Shown here: positions 1 to 9,877 of the stretch, piece by piece
Layout of the letters: each line of letters opens with the position of its first letter
Position numbering within the stretch: the first letter of the stretch is position 1
Assembly: GCA_944384725.1 (NCBI GenBank)
Contig: CALWUJ010000008.1
Coordinates: forward strand, 1 to 64,000
Direction: 5' to 3'
DNA from: an uncultured Agathobaculum sp.
Lineage (GTDB): Bacteria > Bacillota > Clostridia > Oscillospirales > Butyricicoccaceae
DNA: 64,000 nucleotides
Program-made: the position numbers and the translations under genes
The notes under the pieces: model-generated
The model's input: the letters and a program-made list of their open reading frames with translations, nothing else
What the model was told of the DNA's origin: nothing
The model's database searches: none

Positions 1-92
1 ATAACGCTCATCGCATAGTCGATGTAGCTCTTTTTCATCTCTTTTTCGAGATCGACCTGCAATATTTTTTGCTGTTCGTATTCTTGACTCAT
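1..92 (-). CDS. gyrA: DNA gyrase subunit A, N-terminal fragment
   Basis: Only the first 30 codons are in the window; the gene runs off the left edge. The reading ends in KKSYIDYAMSVI, the hallmark start of GyrA and ParC. The position directly behind gyrB in the dnaA-dnaN-recF-gyrB order makes GyrA the better call. A GGAGG ribosome site lies about 7 nt before the ATG. GyrA forms the breakage-reunion half of gyrase, which introduces negative supercoils. The gap to gyrB is under 50 nt, so co-transcription is likely. Confidence 0.9.
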   Translation of the reverse strand, partial: MSQEYEQQKILQVDLEKEMKKSYIDYAMSV

Positions 93-139
93 TCTTTGCC
101 TCCGGAATTGTTGGCGTTATTATGCATACCGTCCGCGCA

Positions 140-2390
<2,251 letters not shown>

Positions 2391-2424
2391 GGAATATCCT
2401 CCTGTTTTCGCATAAAATGGACAA

Positions 2425-2548
2425 AAGAACAGACCGCAAAACGACCGCGCGCGGGTTTTTTCAGCCGCCGCGCGGAGGCTCGTCCGCCGGTCTGTCCCTC
2501 GGGCTGTATTCTATTCTGATTATACCACTTTTTTCAGGTTTTGTGTAC
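2425..2548 (-). promoter_or_regulatory. remB-gyrB promoter and structured leader
   Basis: An extended -10 box (TGG then TATAAT, minus strand 2519-2527) points at remB. No good -35 was seen. Between it and remB the transcript can fold: ACAGACCG pairs with CGGTCTGT (outer arms 2429-2436 and 2488-2495), and GC-rich inner stems lie inside. The 3' arm is followed on the minus strand by TCTTTTG. This could be an attenuator for the gyrase operon, but no ligand class is recognised. Confidence 0.45.
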
Positions 2549-2565
2549 CAAACAGACGGAAAAAC

Positions 2566-3666
2566 TTAAATGATTTTACCATTTTGTATTTGGAAAACCG
2601 CGCCTGCGCGCAGCTTATCCGAAATGCCGTCCTCACAGCAGGTGATCATGACTTGACCGGCCGAAATCCGGTTCAAAACAAAGTCCTGCCGCCGGCGATC
2701 GAGCTCGGAAAGCACGTCATCAAGCAGCAAAACCGGATACTCGCCGTCCTCCCCGAAAAACAGTTCGCGTTCGGCAAGTTTGAGCGACAGCGTACAGGTG
2801 CGCACCTGTCCCTGTGAGCCGAAGGACGCTGCACTGCGCCCGTCGAGCAGCAGCACCAAATCATCCTTATGCGGGCCGGACAGGCAGCTGCGCGCTGCGA
2901 TTTCAGCCTGTTTGTGGCGCAAAACATGGTCGATCAGCTCTTGCTCGATCTGCTTTGCTGAAGCAAAGGGATCGGTCACTGACGACACGGTCTGATACTC
3001 GCCCGAAATCACCTCCTGCGGTGCAATATCGGCATACACAGTGGCCGCCGCTTCGAGCAGTTTTTTGCAATAATAGGCACGATAACGGATGATTTGCGCG
3101 CCGATATGCGCCATACGCAGCGAAAAATCCTCCCACATAGACAAAAGAGAGGGCTTTTCCTCGCTGTCACGCAGGATGCGGGTCTTGTGCTCATGCAGGC
3201 GGTTATATTCCTCCAGATAGCGCGCATAGTATGGACGCAGCTGGCACAGCGCGGTATCCAGAAAGCGCCGTCTTGCGCCCGCGCCTTGCCGCACGAGCAT
3301 CAGATCTTCCGGGCAAAACAAAACGGTTTTCAAAAGCCCCTGTGCATCGGCTTGACGCTTCTGCCGCACGCCGTTTTTATAGATTTCCATGGATTTTGTG
3401 CGCGAAAGACGCAGTTCCAGCGCAAAATCGCGCCACTGCGCCTGAAAATCGGCTAAAATCCGCGCATGATTTTCTCCAAAGCGCAGACCCTCTTTTTTCT
3501 GTGCCGTGCGAAATAAACGCATGGTAGAGCAAGCGGCAGCGGCTTCGAGCAGGTTGGTTTTTCCCTGTCCGTTTTCGCCGCAAATCAGGTTGACCGCCGG
3601 GTCAAATTCAAACCGCGCATGCTCATAATTTCGGAACTGTTCCAGCTCCAAAGAACAGATATTCAT
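2566..3666 (-). CDS. recF: DNA replication and repair protein RecF
   Basis: A protein of 366 residues with the SMC-like ABC ATPase fold of RecF. The P-loop GENGQGKT is at residues 30-37, and the C-terminal [11 protein letters not shown] Walker B/signature region is present. RecF loads RecA at gaps together with RecO and RecR. Its start codon overlaps the yaaA stop by 4 nt (ATGA), the usual dnaN-yaaA-recF coupling in Firmicutes. Length and ends match the family. Confidence 0.95.
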   Translation of the reverse strand: MNICSLELEQFRNYEHARFEFDPAVNLICGENGQGKTNLLEAAAACSTMRLFRTAQKKEGLRFGENHARILADFQAQWRDFALELRLSRTKSMEIYKNGVRQKRQADAQGLLKTVLFCPEDLMLVRQGAGARRRFLDTALCQLRPYYARYLEEYNRLHEHKTRILRDSEEKPSLLSMWEDFSLRMAHIGAQIIRYRAYYCKKLLEAAATVYADIAPQEVISGEYQTVSSVTDPFASAKQIEQELIDHVLRHKQAEIAARSCLSGPHKDDLVLLLDGRSAASFGSQGQVRTCTLSLKLAERELFFGEDGEYPVLLLDDVLSELDRRRQDFVLNRISAGQVMITCCEDGISDKLRAGAVFQIQNGKII

Positions 3667-3869
3667 ACGATTTTGACGGTTTCACCGTCCAGTGTCACGG
3701 TATCGCCCGGGCGCAGCTTTTTGCCGCGCATGGTACAGCTTTCGCCGTTTACCAGCACTTCACCTTCAGCAATGCGAGTTTTCGCTTCACCGCCGGACAT
3801 TACTAAATTAGCAAATTTTAACAGTGCATCCAATTTAATGAATTCTGTTTCAATTTTAATCTCAGTCAT
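3663..3869 (-). CDS. yaaA: S4-domain RNA-binding protein YaaA
   Basis: A 68-residue protein made of a single S4 domain: the [12 protein letters not shown] helix, then [18 protein letters not shown]. It matches the small YaaA/RlbA proteins found between dnaN and recF in Firmicutes. Members are proposed to bind structured RNA and have been linked to ribosome assembly; the exact target is unknown. Its start overlaps the end of dnaN by 8 nt and its stop overlaps the recF start, so translation is probably coupled across all three genes. Confidence 0.88.
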   Translation of the reverse strand: MTEIKIETEFIKLDALLKFANLVMSGGEAKTRIAEGEVLVNGESCTMRGKKLRPGDTVTLDGETVKIV

Positions 3870-4971
3870 TGGCTTTCAACCTCACGGGCAGCACCAGATA
3901 AGTGTATTTATCGCCTTCGAGCGGCGAAATGACGATCGGATTGAGCGCGCCCTTAAGCTGTACTTTAACGGTATCATCACCGGCAGCACGCAGCGCGTCC
4001 AGAATATAGCGGTTATTAAAACCAATCTCCAGATCGTCGATCGTGCCTTCAAATGCACATTCGTCATAGCTCTTGCCGACAGCTGTGATGCACGACATCT
4101 GCACATAAGAGCCGTCAAAATGGAAACGGACAGGGTTTTTAAGCTTTTCGGATACGATCAGCGACACACGTTCGATGCAGGTGATCATCTCATGGCGATC
4201 TGCTTTCACCACATATTCAAATTCCGACGGAATTGCCGCACGGTAATTGAGAAATTCGCCGTCGATCAGGCGGGTAATAAGCGTTGTACCGCCGATGCGG
4301 AACAAAATGTTCTTCCGATCGGGGAAAATCTCCACATCGCTGTCTTCTTCGGTCAAAATGCGTTCGATTTCGCGCAGAGAAGGGCCGGGCACGACAAATT
4401 TCATATCTCCGGAAATGCCTTCCACGGTTTCACGGCGCACAGACAGGCGATAACCGTCGACTGCGACTACATTCAGGCGGTTAGATTCCAGCTCAAACAG
4501 ACAGCCGGTGTGGATGGGTTTGGATTCATTGTCGGATACCGAAAAAATCGTCTGTGCGATCATGCTTTTAAGCATAGACTGCGGCAGAGAAAAACCGGTA
4601 TCGGCAGAAACCTCTGCCAAAGCCGGATATTCGTCGGCTTCGGTAGCGACAAGGTTAAATACAGCGCGGCCGCATTTGATGGTAGTCAGCAGTTTGTCAT
4701 CGGTTTCCAAGTAGACAACATCCTGCGGCAGTTTGCGTACGATATCGTAAAACAGCTTTGCATTGAGCACAATGCTGCCGGGTTCAACAATATCAGCTTC
4801 GGCTGTGGTTCGGATGCCCATGGAAAGATCGTAACCGGTCATGGTTAGAGAATCGGTTTCGGCAGTGATGAGCAAGCCTTCCAGCAATGGCATAGCGCTT
4901 TTGCCGGTAACAGCACGGGAGGCAGTACCGATCAGGCTGAGCAGTGTTTCTTTTTCACAGGAGAATTTCAT
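3862..4971 (-). CDS. dnaN: DNA polymerase III sliding clamp, beta subunit
   Basis: The ring-shaped processivity clamp of the replicase, 369 residues from [11 protein letters not shown]. The three repeated clamp domains are present, and the end [11 protein letters not shown] resembles the usual MPMRL-type C terminus. A 62-residue in-frame extension exists upstream but reads through origin DNA with DnaA motifs. The start with an AAAGAGGAA ribosome site at 4971 is therefore chosen. It is transcribed from the origin region, probably partly together with dnaA. Confidence 0.96.
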   Translation of the reverse strand: MKFSCEKETLLSLIGTASRAVTGKSAMPLLEGLLITAETDSLTMTGYDLSMGIRTTAEADIVEPGSIVLNAKLFYDIVRKLPQDVVYLETDDKLLTTIKCGRAVFNLVATEADEYPALAEVSADTGFSLPQSMLKSMIAQTIFSVSDNESKPIHTGCLFELESNRLNVVAVDGYRLSVRRETVEGISGDMKFVVPGPSLREIERILTEEDSDVEIFPDRKNILFRIGGTTLITRLIDGEFLNYRAAIPSEFEYVVKADRHEMITCIERVSLIVSEKLKNPVRFHFDGSYVQMSCITAVGKSYDECAFEGTIDDLEIGFNNRYILDALRAAGDDTVKVQLKGALNPIVISPLEGDKYTYLVLPVRLKAND

Positions 4972-5201
4972 CGGACGTTCCTCTTTCTTTGGAAATCGTA
5001 AGAAAAAACAGGATAGGATTTTATCGTAGTAGTAGGGGCTGGGGAAATTGGGGAAAAACGGTGAAAAGCTAGACGTGGTGCGGGAAATGTCGTACACAGG
5101 AGGATGTGGATGAATTTTATGCGCTCCACAGCTTCCACAGTTTGTTTTTTTATCCACAGGACAACTCTTGTGGAATCCACAGGGATATGTGGATAGTTTT
5201 T
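4972..5201. other. oriC, dnaA-dnaN part: DnaA boxes, trio-like triplets and AT-rich DNA
   Basis: This 230-nt gap carries one perfect DnaA box, TTATCCACA at 5150-5158 (plus). Two near-matches lie on the minus strand: CTATCCACA at 5188-5196 and TCATCCACA at 5105-5113. Reading toward dnaN on the minus strand come C-rich runs (5036-5057), then the triplets CTACTACTA (5027-5035), then AT-rich DNA up to the dnaN start. Boxes, GC-rich spacer, DnaA trios and unwinding region in that order is the layout of the B. subtilis basal unwinding system. Actual melting there is inferred. Confidence 0.8.
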
Positions 5202-6482
5202 TTATTCCCCACGGATGTTATTATGCAGCTTTTTGATGACCTCTTCGGTCTCTCGGGAGTTCTTGCGTTCCTCCTCGATCTTGTTGCAGGCGTGCATGAC
5301 CGTAGTATGGTCGCGCTTGAAAATCTTTGCTATATCGGGGAAGGAGTATTCGAGCTCCTGACGGATCATATACATGGCCATCTGGCGCGGATAGGCAACG
5401 TCTTTGGAACGGTTTTGCGAGATCATTTGCTCGACAGGAATATAGAAATAGTTGGCGACGGCCTCCATAATGCGTTCGGGCGTGGGATTGAGGCCGGGAT
5501 TTTCGATGCGCAGGGCGTCAATCGCGTTTTCCGCCAGCGAAACCGTGATGCGTTCGCCCATCAGTTCATGCATGGCTTTAATTTTTTTGACTGCGCCTTC
5601 CAGCTGACGGATGTTGGCCTGGATATTCTCCGCGATGTAAGTAGAAACGTCGTCGGGCAGGTCGACCCCCATCTTGACCGCTTTATCACGGATGATGGCG
5701 ATACGGGTTTCAAAATCCGGCGGCTGGATATCTGCCAGCAGACCCCATTCAAAACGGGTTTTCATGCGGTCTTCCAAGGTGTTGATTTCCTTGGGCGGCC
5801 GGTCGGAGGTCAGTACGATCTGCTTTTTTGCTTCGTACAGTGCATTGAAGGTATGGAAAAACTCTTCCTGCGTACGCTCTTTGCCCGCGATGAACTGCAC
5901 GTCGTCAAGCAGCAGCAGGTCGACCATGCGGTATTTGTTACGGAAGGTCTGCACATTGCCTTCCTGGATGGCGGTGATCAGCTCGTTGGTAAAATCCTCG
6001 CCCTTGACGTAGATGATGCGGAATTCCGGATGCGTGCGGCGCAGAACGTTCGCAATTGCATACATCAAGTGGGTTTTGCCCAGTCCGGAGTTACCGTAGA
6101 TAAACAGCGGGTTGTTTTCCGCCGCCGGACGCTGTGCGACCGCAAGCGCTGCCGCATGCGCAAACTTGTTGCTCGAACCGACGATGAACCGCTCAAAGGT
6201 ATAGTCATCATACGGAGAAGAGCTGGTGCTCGGCGCAGTATACTCGCCGGTGACGACCACGACGGTTGTCGGGTCGCCCGTCAGCTCATACAGTGCGTTT
6301 TGCAGTGGCTCGATGAATTTCTGGTCGATAAATTCTTTTTTGAACTGGACCGGAGAATGCAAAATCAAACGGTTGTCCGTAAAAGAAACAACCGTTGCAT
6401 CGTCGAACCAGGCGGAAAGGCTGGACGGCGGGAAATCGCGTTCAAGGCGTTCGAGCGCCATTTCCAATATATTATTAGCCAT
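5202..6482 (-). CDS. dnaA: Chromosomal replication initiator DnaA
   Basis: A 426-residue AAA+ initiator that binds the DnaA boxes around it and opens the origin. Domain I is residues 1-75. The Walker A motif GNSGLGKT is at 130-137, Walker B is LLLLDDVQ, and the C-terminal domain IV carries the DnaA signature RDHTTVMHACNKI. The start MANNILEM has AGGAGG 6 nt upstream; a longer frame beginning 16 codons earlier lies in the promoter and is rejected. DnaA boxes overlap its own upstream region, consistent with autoregulation known for the family. Confidence 0.98.
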   Translation of the reverse strand: MANNILEMALERLERDFPPSSLSAWFDDATVVSFTDNRLILHSPVQFKKEFIDQKFIEPLQNALYELTGDPTTVVVVTGEYTAPSTSSSPYDDYTFERFIVGSSNKFAHAAALAVAQRPAAENNPLFIYGNSGLGKTHLMYAIANVLRRTHPEFRIIYVKGEDFTNELITAIQEGNVQTFRNKYRMVDLLLLDDVQFIAGKERTQEEFFHTFNALYEAKKQIVLTSDRPPKEINTLEDRMKTRFEWGLLADIQPPDFETRIAIIRDKAVKMGVDLPDDVSTYIAENIQANIRQLEGAVKKIKAMHELMGERITVSLAENAIDALRIENPGLNPTPERIMEAVANYFYIPVEQMISQNRSKDVAYPRQMAMYMIRQELEYSFPDIAKIFKRDHTTVMHACNKIEEERKNSRETEEVIKKLHNNIRGE

Positions 6483-6520
6483 GGGGCGCCTCCTGTCGAT
6501 ATAAGTACATAGATAATAAT

Positions 6521-6600
6521 ATAATAGCACAAGTCGCGGACGGATTCAACAGCAAGGGTTTTACACAGCTGTGCGGAAATTTGTGTATAAAATTTTGTGT
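6521..6600 (-). promoter_or_regulatory. dnaA promoter with adjacent DnaA boxes
   Basis: Minus-strand TTGAAT (6544-6549), a 17-nt spacer and TATTAT (6521-6526) form a plausible dnaA promoter. Just upstream are a perfect DnaA box, TTATACACA (minus, 6592-6600), and a one-mismatch box, TTTTACACA (plus, 6559-6567). Together with the cluster behind dnaA this makes the origin bipartite. Autorepression of dnaA is the expected consequence but is not shown here. Confidence 0.7.
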
Positions 6601-6674
6601 TTTCCCGAATACCAGCCCAATGTATTGTATGATTTTGAAACTTTTCCCCAAGATGTTGAAAACACAAAAAATCC

Positions 6675-6703
6675 TTGACATTTTGGGGTTTGTATAGGAT
6701 AAT
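6675..6703 (+). promoter_or_regulatory. rpmH promoter
   Basis: A perfect -35 TTGACA (6675-6680), a 17-nt spacer and GATAAT (6698-6703) form a strong vegetative promoter firing right, away from dnaA. It is divergent from the dnaA promoter about 130 nt away. Confidence 0.85.
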
Positions 6704-6812
6704 ATTTATTGTCTCATATTCTGCGGACAGGCAGCGGCATATGCCCGCGTCTCGCGCCGGACCTATGCCGGTGCCCATCCGTAAATCCATAAACAGGGAG
6801 GTGCACGAAGAA

Positions 6813-6947
6813 ATGAAGAGAACGTATCAGCCCAAGAAGCGTCAGCGCTCCAAGGAGCATGGTTTCCGCAAGCGTATGCGTACGTCGAACGGCCGCAAGG
6901 TACTGGCCCGTCGCCGTGCCAAGGGCCGCGCACGCTTGACGCACTAA
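6813..6947 (+). CDS. rpmH: 50S ribosomal protein L34
   Basis: A 44-residue, very basic protein with the canonical L34 sequence: [18 protein letters not shown], then [18 protein letters not shown]34 binds 23S rRNA in the large subunit. A GGGAGGTG ribosome site is present. As in most bacteria it is the first gene right of dnaA, transcribed divergently. Unusually, it is followed by its own terminator and a 326-nt gap before rnpA rather than being tightly joined to it. Confidence 0.98.
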   Translation: MKRTYQPKKRQRSKEHGFRKRMRTSNGRKVLARRRAKGRARLTH

Positions 6948-6994
6948 GCGAAACCCGATTTTTCAATACGCGCCGGCGGCGCGAAGGAAAAACG

Positions 6995-7030
6995 AAGCGA
7001 GCCGCTTTATTTTGCGGTTCGCTTTTTCTT
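6995..7030 (+). terminator. rpmH terminator
   Basis: An 11-bp stem (AAGCGAGCCGC at 6995-7005 with GCGGTTCGCTT at 7014-7024, one G-U pair) is followed by a T-rich run. It should end the rpmH transcript or attenuate read-through into rnpA. The T run is also the first bases of the following direct repeat. Confidence 0.8.
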
Positions 7031-7107
7031 TTGTCAGGGAACAGGACAGGCTCAAAGGTCTTTTTCTTTTGTCAGGGAACAGGACAGGCTCAAAGGTCTT
7101 TTTCTTT
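7023..7107 (+). repeat. Tandem 38-bp direct repeat in the rpmH-rnpA gap
   Basis: Two exact 38-nt copies (7023-7060 and 7061-7098) plus a partial third copy of 9 nt. Each begins with the T-rich tail and contains GTCAGGGAACAGGACAGG. The unit starts where the rpmH terminator tail lies, so the duplication copied that tail too. No coding frame uses it. Confidence 0.9.
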
Positions 7108-7118
7108 GATAAGGGAAA

Positions 7119-7167
7119 CCGGCGAAAAGGGTTTGGGTCGTATCCGCCGGAACAAAAGCGATACGAC
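7119..7167 (+). other. Candidate H-type pseudoknot in the rnpA leader
   Basis: Stem 1 pairs CCGGCG (7119-7124) with CGCCGG (7145-7150). Stem 2 pairs GTCGTATC (7137-7144) with GATACGAC (7160-7167). The arms interleave, with no base between stem 2's left arm and stem 1's right arm, which is the arrangement of a coaxially stacked H-type pseudoknot. Further hairpins follow: CTTTGCA/TGCAAAG at 7171-7196 and one at 7234-7262. No known riboswitch class was recognised. Confidence 0.5.
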
Positions 7168-7273
7168 TGGCTTTGCAAACATACTTAGCTGCAAAGAAAT
7201 TGAGATAACGTGTCCGTAAAGGGTGCGTTACCTTCCGTTTTTTCCCGGGCATCGGAAAAACGAGGAGAAAAAG

Positions 7274-7618
7274 ATGAAACACACCATATCCTTGAAGGAA
7301 AATCATGAGTTCCGGCGATTGTATCACCGCGGGACTTCCACGGCGGGGCGGCATTTGGTGCTGTACTGCCGGAAGAACCGTCTGGGGTATAACCGGTTGG
7401 GGCTGACAGTCAGCGCAAAGCTGGCCGGCGCGGTGCAGAGAAACCGCGTCAAACGCCTGTTCCGCGAAGCATATCGTCTGCACGAGGGCGAATTTGCGGT
7501 GGGCGTGGATCTCGTGCTCGTCGCGCGCAGCCGCGCGGTGGGCGCAACCTATTTGGAAATTGAGAAATCGCTGCTGCGGGCTTTGCAGGAAAACAAAGTC
7601 GCGGCAGCTCGGTCATGA
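7274..7618 (+). CDS. rnpA: Ribonuclease P protein component
   Basis: The 114-residue protein cofactor of RNase P, which trims tRNA 5' ends with the catalytic RNA. It shows the RnpA pattern: the N-terminal [14 protein letters not shown], and [29 protein letters not shown], the RNR motif that binds pre-tRNA and P RNA. The start is at MKHTISLKE with GAGGAG 7 nt upstream; 17 extra in-frame upstream codons lack a ribosome site. It overlaps yidD by 4 nt (ATGA), so the two are coupled. Confidence 0.96.
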   Translation: MKHTISLKENHEFRRLYHRGTSTAGRHLVLYCRKNRLGYNRLGLTVSAKLAGAVQRNRVKRLFREAYRLHEGEFAVGVDLVLVARSRAVGATYLEIEKSLLRALQENKVAAARS

Positions 7619-7827
7619 AGCGTTTTTTGCTGGCGGCGATCCGGTTTTACCGCCGGCATATTTCACCGGCTAAGCCACCTTGCTGCCGTTATATCCCGAC
7701 CTGTTCGCAATATGCGATCGAAGCGATCGAGAAATATGGCGCGCTCAAAGGCGGCTGGCTGGCGTTCAAACGCATCTGCCGGTGCCATCCTTTCTCTAAG
7801 CGCGGGCCTTATGACCCCGTACCGTAA
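7615..7827 (+). CDS. yidD: Membrane protein insertion efficiency factor YidD
   Basis: A 70-residue protein of the YidD family. It has an N-terminal amphipathic helix, then the family signature [20 protein letters not shown] and [15 protein letters not shown]. YidD is thought to sit at the inner face of the membrane and help YidC-dependent insertion. It lies between rnpA and yidC in the standard order and starts inside the end of rnpA. Confidence 0.95.
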   Translation: MKRFLLAAIRFYRRHISPAKPPCCRYIPTCSQYAIEAIEKYGALKGGWLAFKRICRCHPFSKRGPYDPVP

Positions 7828-7903
7828 TTGAGGGAGAAAAAGAGTGGGTGGAACCGGTTCTATTTCGTTTTACGAATGAACAAATAACCCTACGGAGGTT
7901 TAT

Positions 7904-8878
7904 ATGGGAGAAATTTTCGGACTTGTCATCGTCAGGCCGCTTGGTCTGATCCTGTTGGCAATCTTTAAGGCGGTTGGCTCGTATGGTCTTGCGGTCATCC
8001 TGTTTGCTTTGATCGTCAAGCTGATTTGTATTCCGCTGGCGATCAAGGGCAAAAAGAGCATGCTCGCCATGAATGCGCTCAACGCGGAAATGCAGCAGCT
8101 GCAAAAGAAGTATGCAAACAACCGCGTCAAGCTCAACGAGGAAATGCAAAAACTGTATGACAAGCACGGCGTCAATCCGATGTCCGGCTGTCTGCCGCAG
8201 TTTATTCCGCTTCCCATCATGATGGGCCTGTACTATGCCGTACAGCAGCCGCTCAAGTTCATGATGGGCTTCAGCGATGATGTGATCTCGCAGCTCGGCT
8301 CGCTGGTGGGTGTTGATATGGCATCCGCCGGTTATTATGGACAGATCACGATCGCGGAAAAGTTGGGCGACCTGTTCACGCAGAATGGCGGCGTTTGGCC
8401 GGATGCGGTGACTAACATCACCAACAATGCAGGTGAGCTGCTCAATATTGATTTTAGCTTCCTTGGTTTGAATCTGGCGCAGACCCCGTCTATTTTCAAT
8501 CCGAGCATTCTGTGGGTCATCCCGATCCTGTCGGGTGCAACCGCATTTTTGGCAAGCTTTGTCATGCAGAAGATGCAGGGCACCCAGAACAGCGCGGCAG
8601 CCAGCCAGCTGAAGATGATGAACCTCATCATGCCGCTCATGTCCTTGTATTTCGGCTTTATTCTGCCGGGTACGATCGGTATTTACTGGATTTTCAACAA
8701 CGTATTCTCCTGTGTGCAGGAAATCGTGCTGACGACCTACCTGCGCGGCAAGAAGGAGAAGAAGGACGCAGAAGAGTCTGCGCGCATCTCGGCGGAAAAG
8801 GAAGCCAAGCGTGCGGCGCAAAGAGCGGCCCAGCAGGAACAGTCCCAGAACGCGAAGAAAAAGAAGGGGGACAAGTAA
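7904..8878 (+). CDS. yidC: Membrane protein insertase YidC/OxaA (SpoIIIJ type)
   Basis: A 324-residue insertase with an N-terminal membrane segment, a cytoplasmic helical hairpin rich in charged residues (about 50-95), several further membrane helices, and a lysine-rich C-terminal tail of about 50 residues. No lipobox cysteine is visible near the N terminus. The groove position usually held by arginine in Gram-positive YidC (context IIVRLLILP in SpoIIIJ) reads LIVKLICIP here, a conservative Arg-to-Lys change. GGAGG precedes the ATG. The jag gene follows after 3 nt. Confidence 0.94.
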   Translation: MGEIFGLVIVRPLGLILLAIFKAVGSYGLAVILFALIVKLICIPLAIKGKKSMLAMNALNAEMQQLQKKYANNRVKLNEEMQKLYDKHGVNPMSGCLPQFIPLPIMMGLYYAVQQPLKFMMGFSDDVISQLGSLVGVDMASAGYYGQITIAEKLGDLFTQNGGVWPDAVTNITNNAGELLNIDFSFLGLNLAQTPSIFNPSILWVIPILSGATAFLASFVMQKMQGTQNSAAASQLKMMNLIMPLMSLYFGFILPGTIGIYWIFNNVFSCVQEIVLTTYLRGKKEKKDAEESARISAEKEAKRAAQRAAQQEQSQNAKKKKGDK

Positions 8879-8881
8879 TTT

Positions 8882-9862
8882 ATGGAGAAATTTATCGAAA
8901 CCACAGGCGATACCCGCGACGCTGCCATTGAAGCAGCGCTCAAGCAGCTCGGTATGGACCGGGATGATGTATCGGTAGAGGTTCTGGATAACGGCAAAAA
9001 GGGATTCCTCGGCATTGGCGCAACGCCTGCGCGCGTGCGCGTCACCTATGAGGTGCCGGACGAGCCGGTCAAAAAGGCGGAACCTGTCCACACCCCTGTG
9101 GAGAAACCCGCAAAGCCGCACCGTGCGGAAAAGCCGGTGAAGGAAGAAAAGCCCGCTGTGAAACCGCAGAAGCTGTCCATTACCGATGAGGATGATACAC
9201 CGCGTCTGGTCAAGGCTGCGCCGGCGGATTTTGTGCCCGAAAAGCTGGAAGTGGAGCGCCCGCCGCGTCGGGAGCGTCCGCGCCGGGAGCGCGGCGGCCG
9301 TCGCGACCGCCGTCCGCGTGAGGAACGTCCGGTAACGCCGTCCGTTCCCAAGGAGCGCGAGTTAATTCCGGTTTCGGAAGAGTGCATGAAGAAGGCAGAG
9401 CAGCTGGCAACCGATTTTGTCACCGGCCTGCTCGAAAAAATGGGTGTCGAGGGCGAAGTCAAGACGCTGCCGCAGGTCGAGTGTGACCAGCTGCGTCTCG
9501 AGATCTCCGGCCCGGATATGGGCCCGATCATCGGCCGCCGCGGCGATACGCTGGATGCGATCCAGTATCTCGGTTCGCTGGTGCTCAATAACGCGTTGGA
9601 CGAGCATGTGCGCCTGTCGGTCAACACCGAGAATTATCGTGAAAAGCGTGCGGAGAGCCTGGAGCGACTTGCCCGTAAGATGGCAATGAAGGTGGTTAAG
9701 TCCCACCGCTCGATGACGCTGGAACCGATGAATCCCTATGAGCGCCGCATCATCCATGCTGCGCTGCAGGATTTCAACGGTGTCACCACATACTCGACCG
9801 GTACGGAGCCCGGCCGTCGTGTTGTGATTGCACCGGATAACAGCTTCCGTTCGCGTTCCTAA
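8882..9862 (+). CDS. khpB: RNA-binding protein KhpB/Jag
   Basis: A 326-residue protein with the Jag order: Jag-N domain (about 1-52, including GKKGFLGIGATPARVRV), a long linker very rich in Arg, Pro, Lys and Glu (about 60-155), a KH domain (GPDMGPIIGRRGDTLDAIQYL) and a C-terminal R3H domain (ERRIIHAALQDF). KhpB with KhpA binds RNA and affects cell division and elongation in Gram-positives. It directly follows yidC, the standard neighbour. The arginine-rich linker is longer than in many homologues. Confidence 0.93.
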   Translation: MEKFIETTGDTRDAAIEAALKQLGMDRDDVSVEVLDNGKKGFLGIGATPARVRVTYEVPDEPVKKAEPVHTPVEKPAKPHRAEKPVKEEKPAVKPQKLSITDEDDTPRLVKAAPADFVPEKLEVERPPRRERPRRERGGRRDRRPREERPVTPSVPKERELIPVSEECMKKAEQLATDFVTGLLEKMGVEGEVKTLPQVECDQLRLEISGPDMGPIIGRRGDTLDAIQYLGSLVLNNALDEHVRLSVNTENYREKRAESLERLARKMAMKVVKSHRSMTLEPMNPYERRIIHAALQDFNGVTTYSTGTEPGRRVVIAPDNSFRSRS

Positions 9863-9877
9863 CGCGGGGTATTGTCT

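Noticed and set aside
7023-7107. Possible CRISPR array
   Set aside because: Only two adjacent copies with no spacers and no cas genes; it is a plain tandem duplication.
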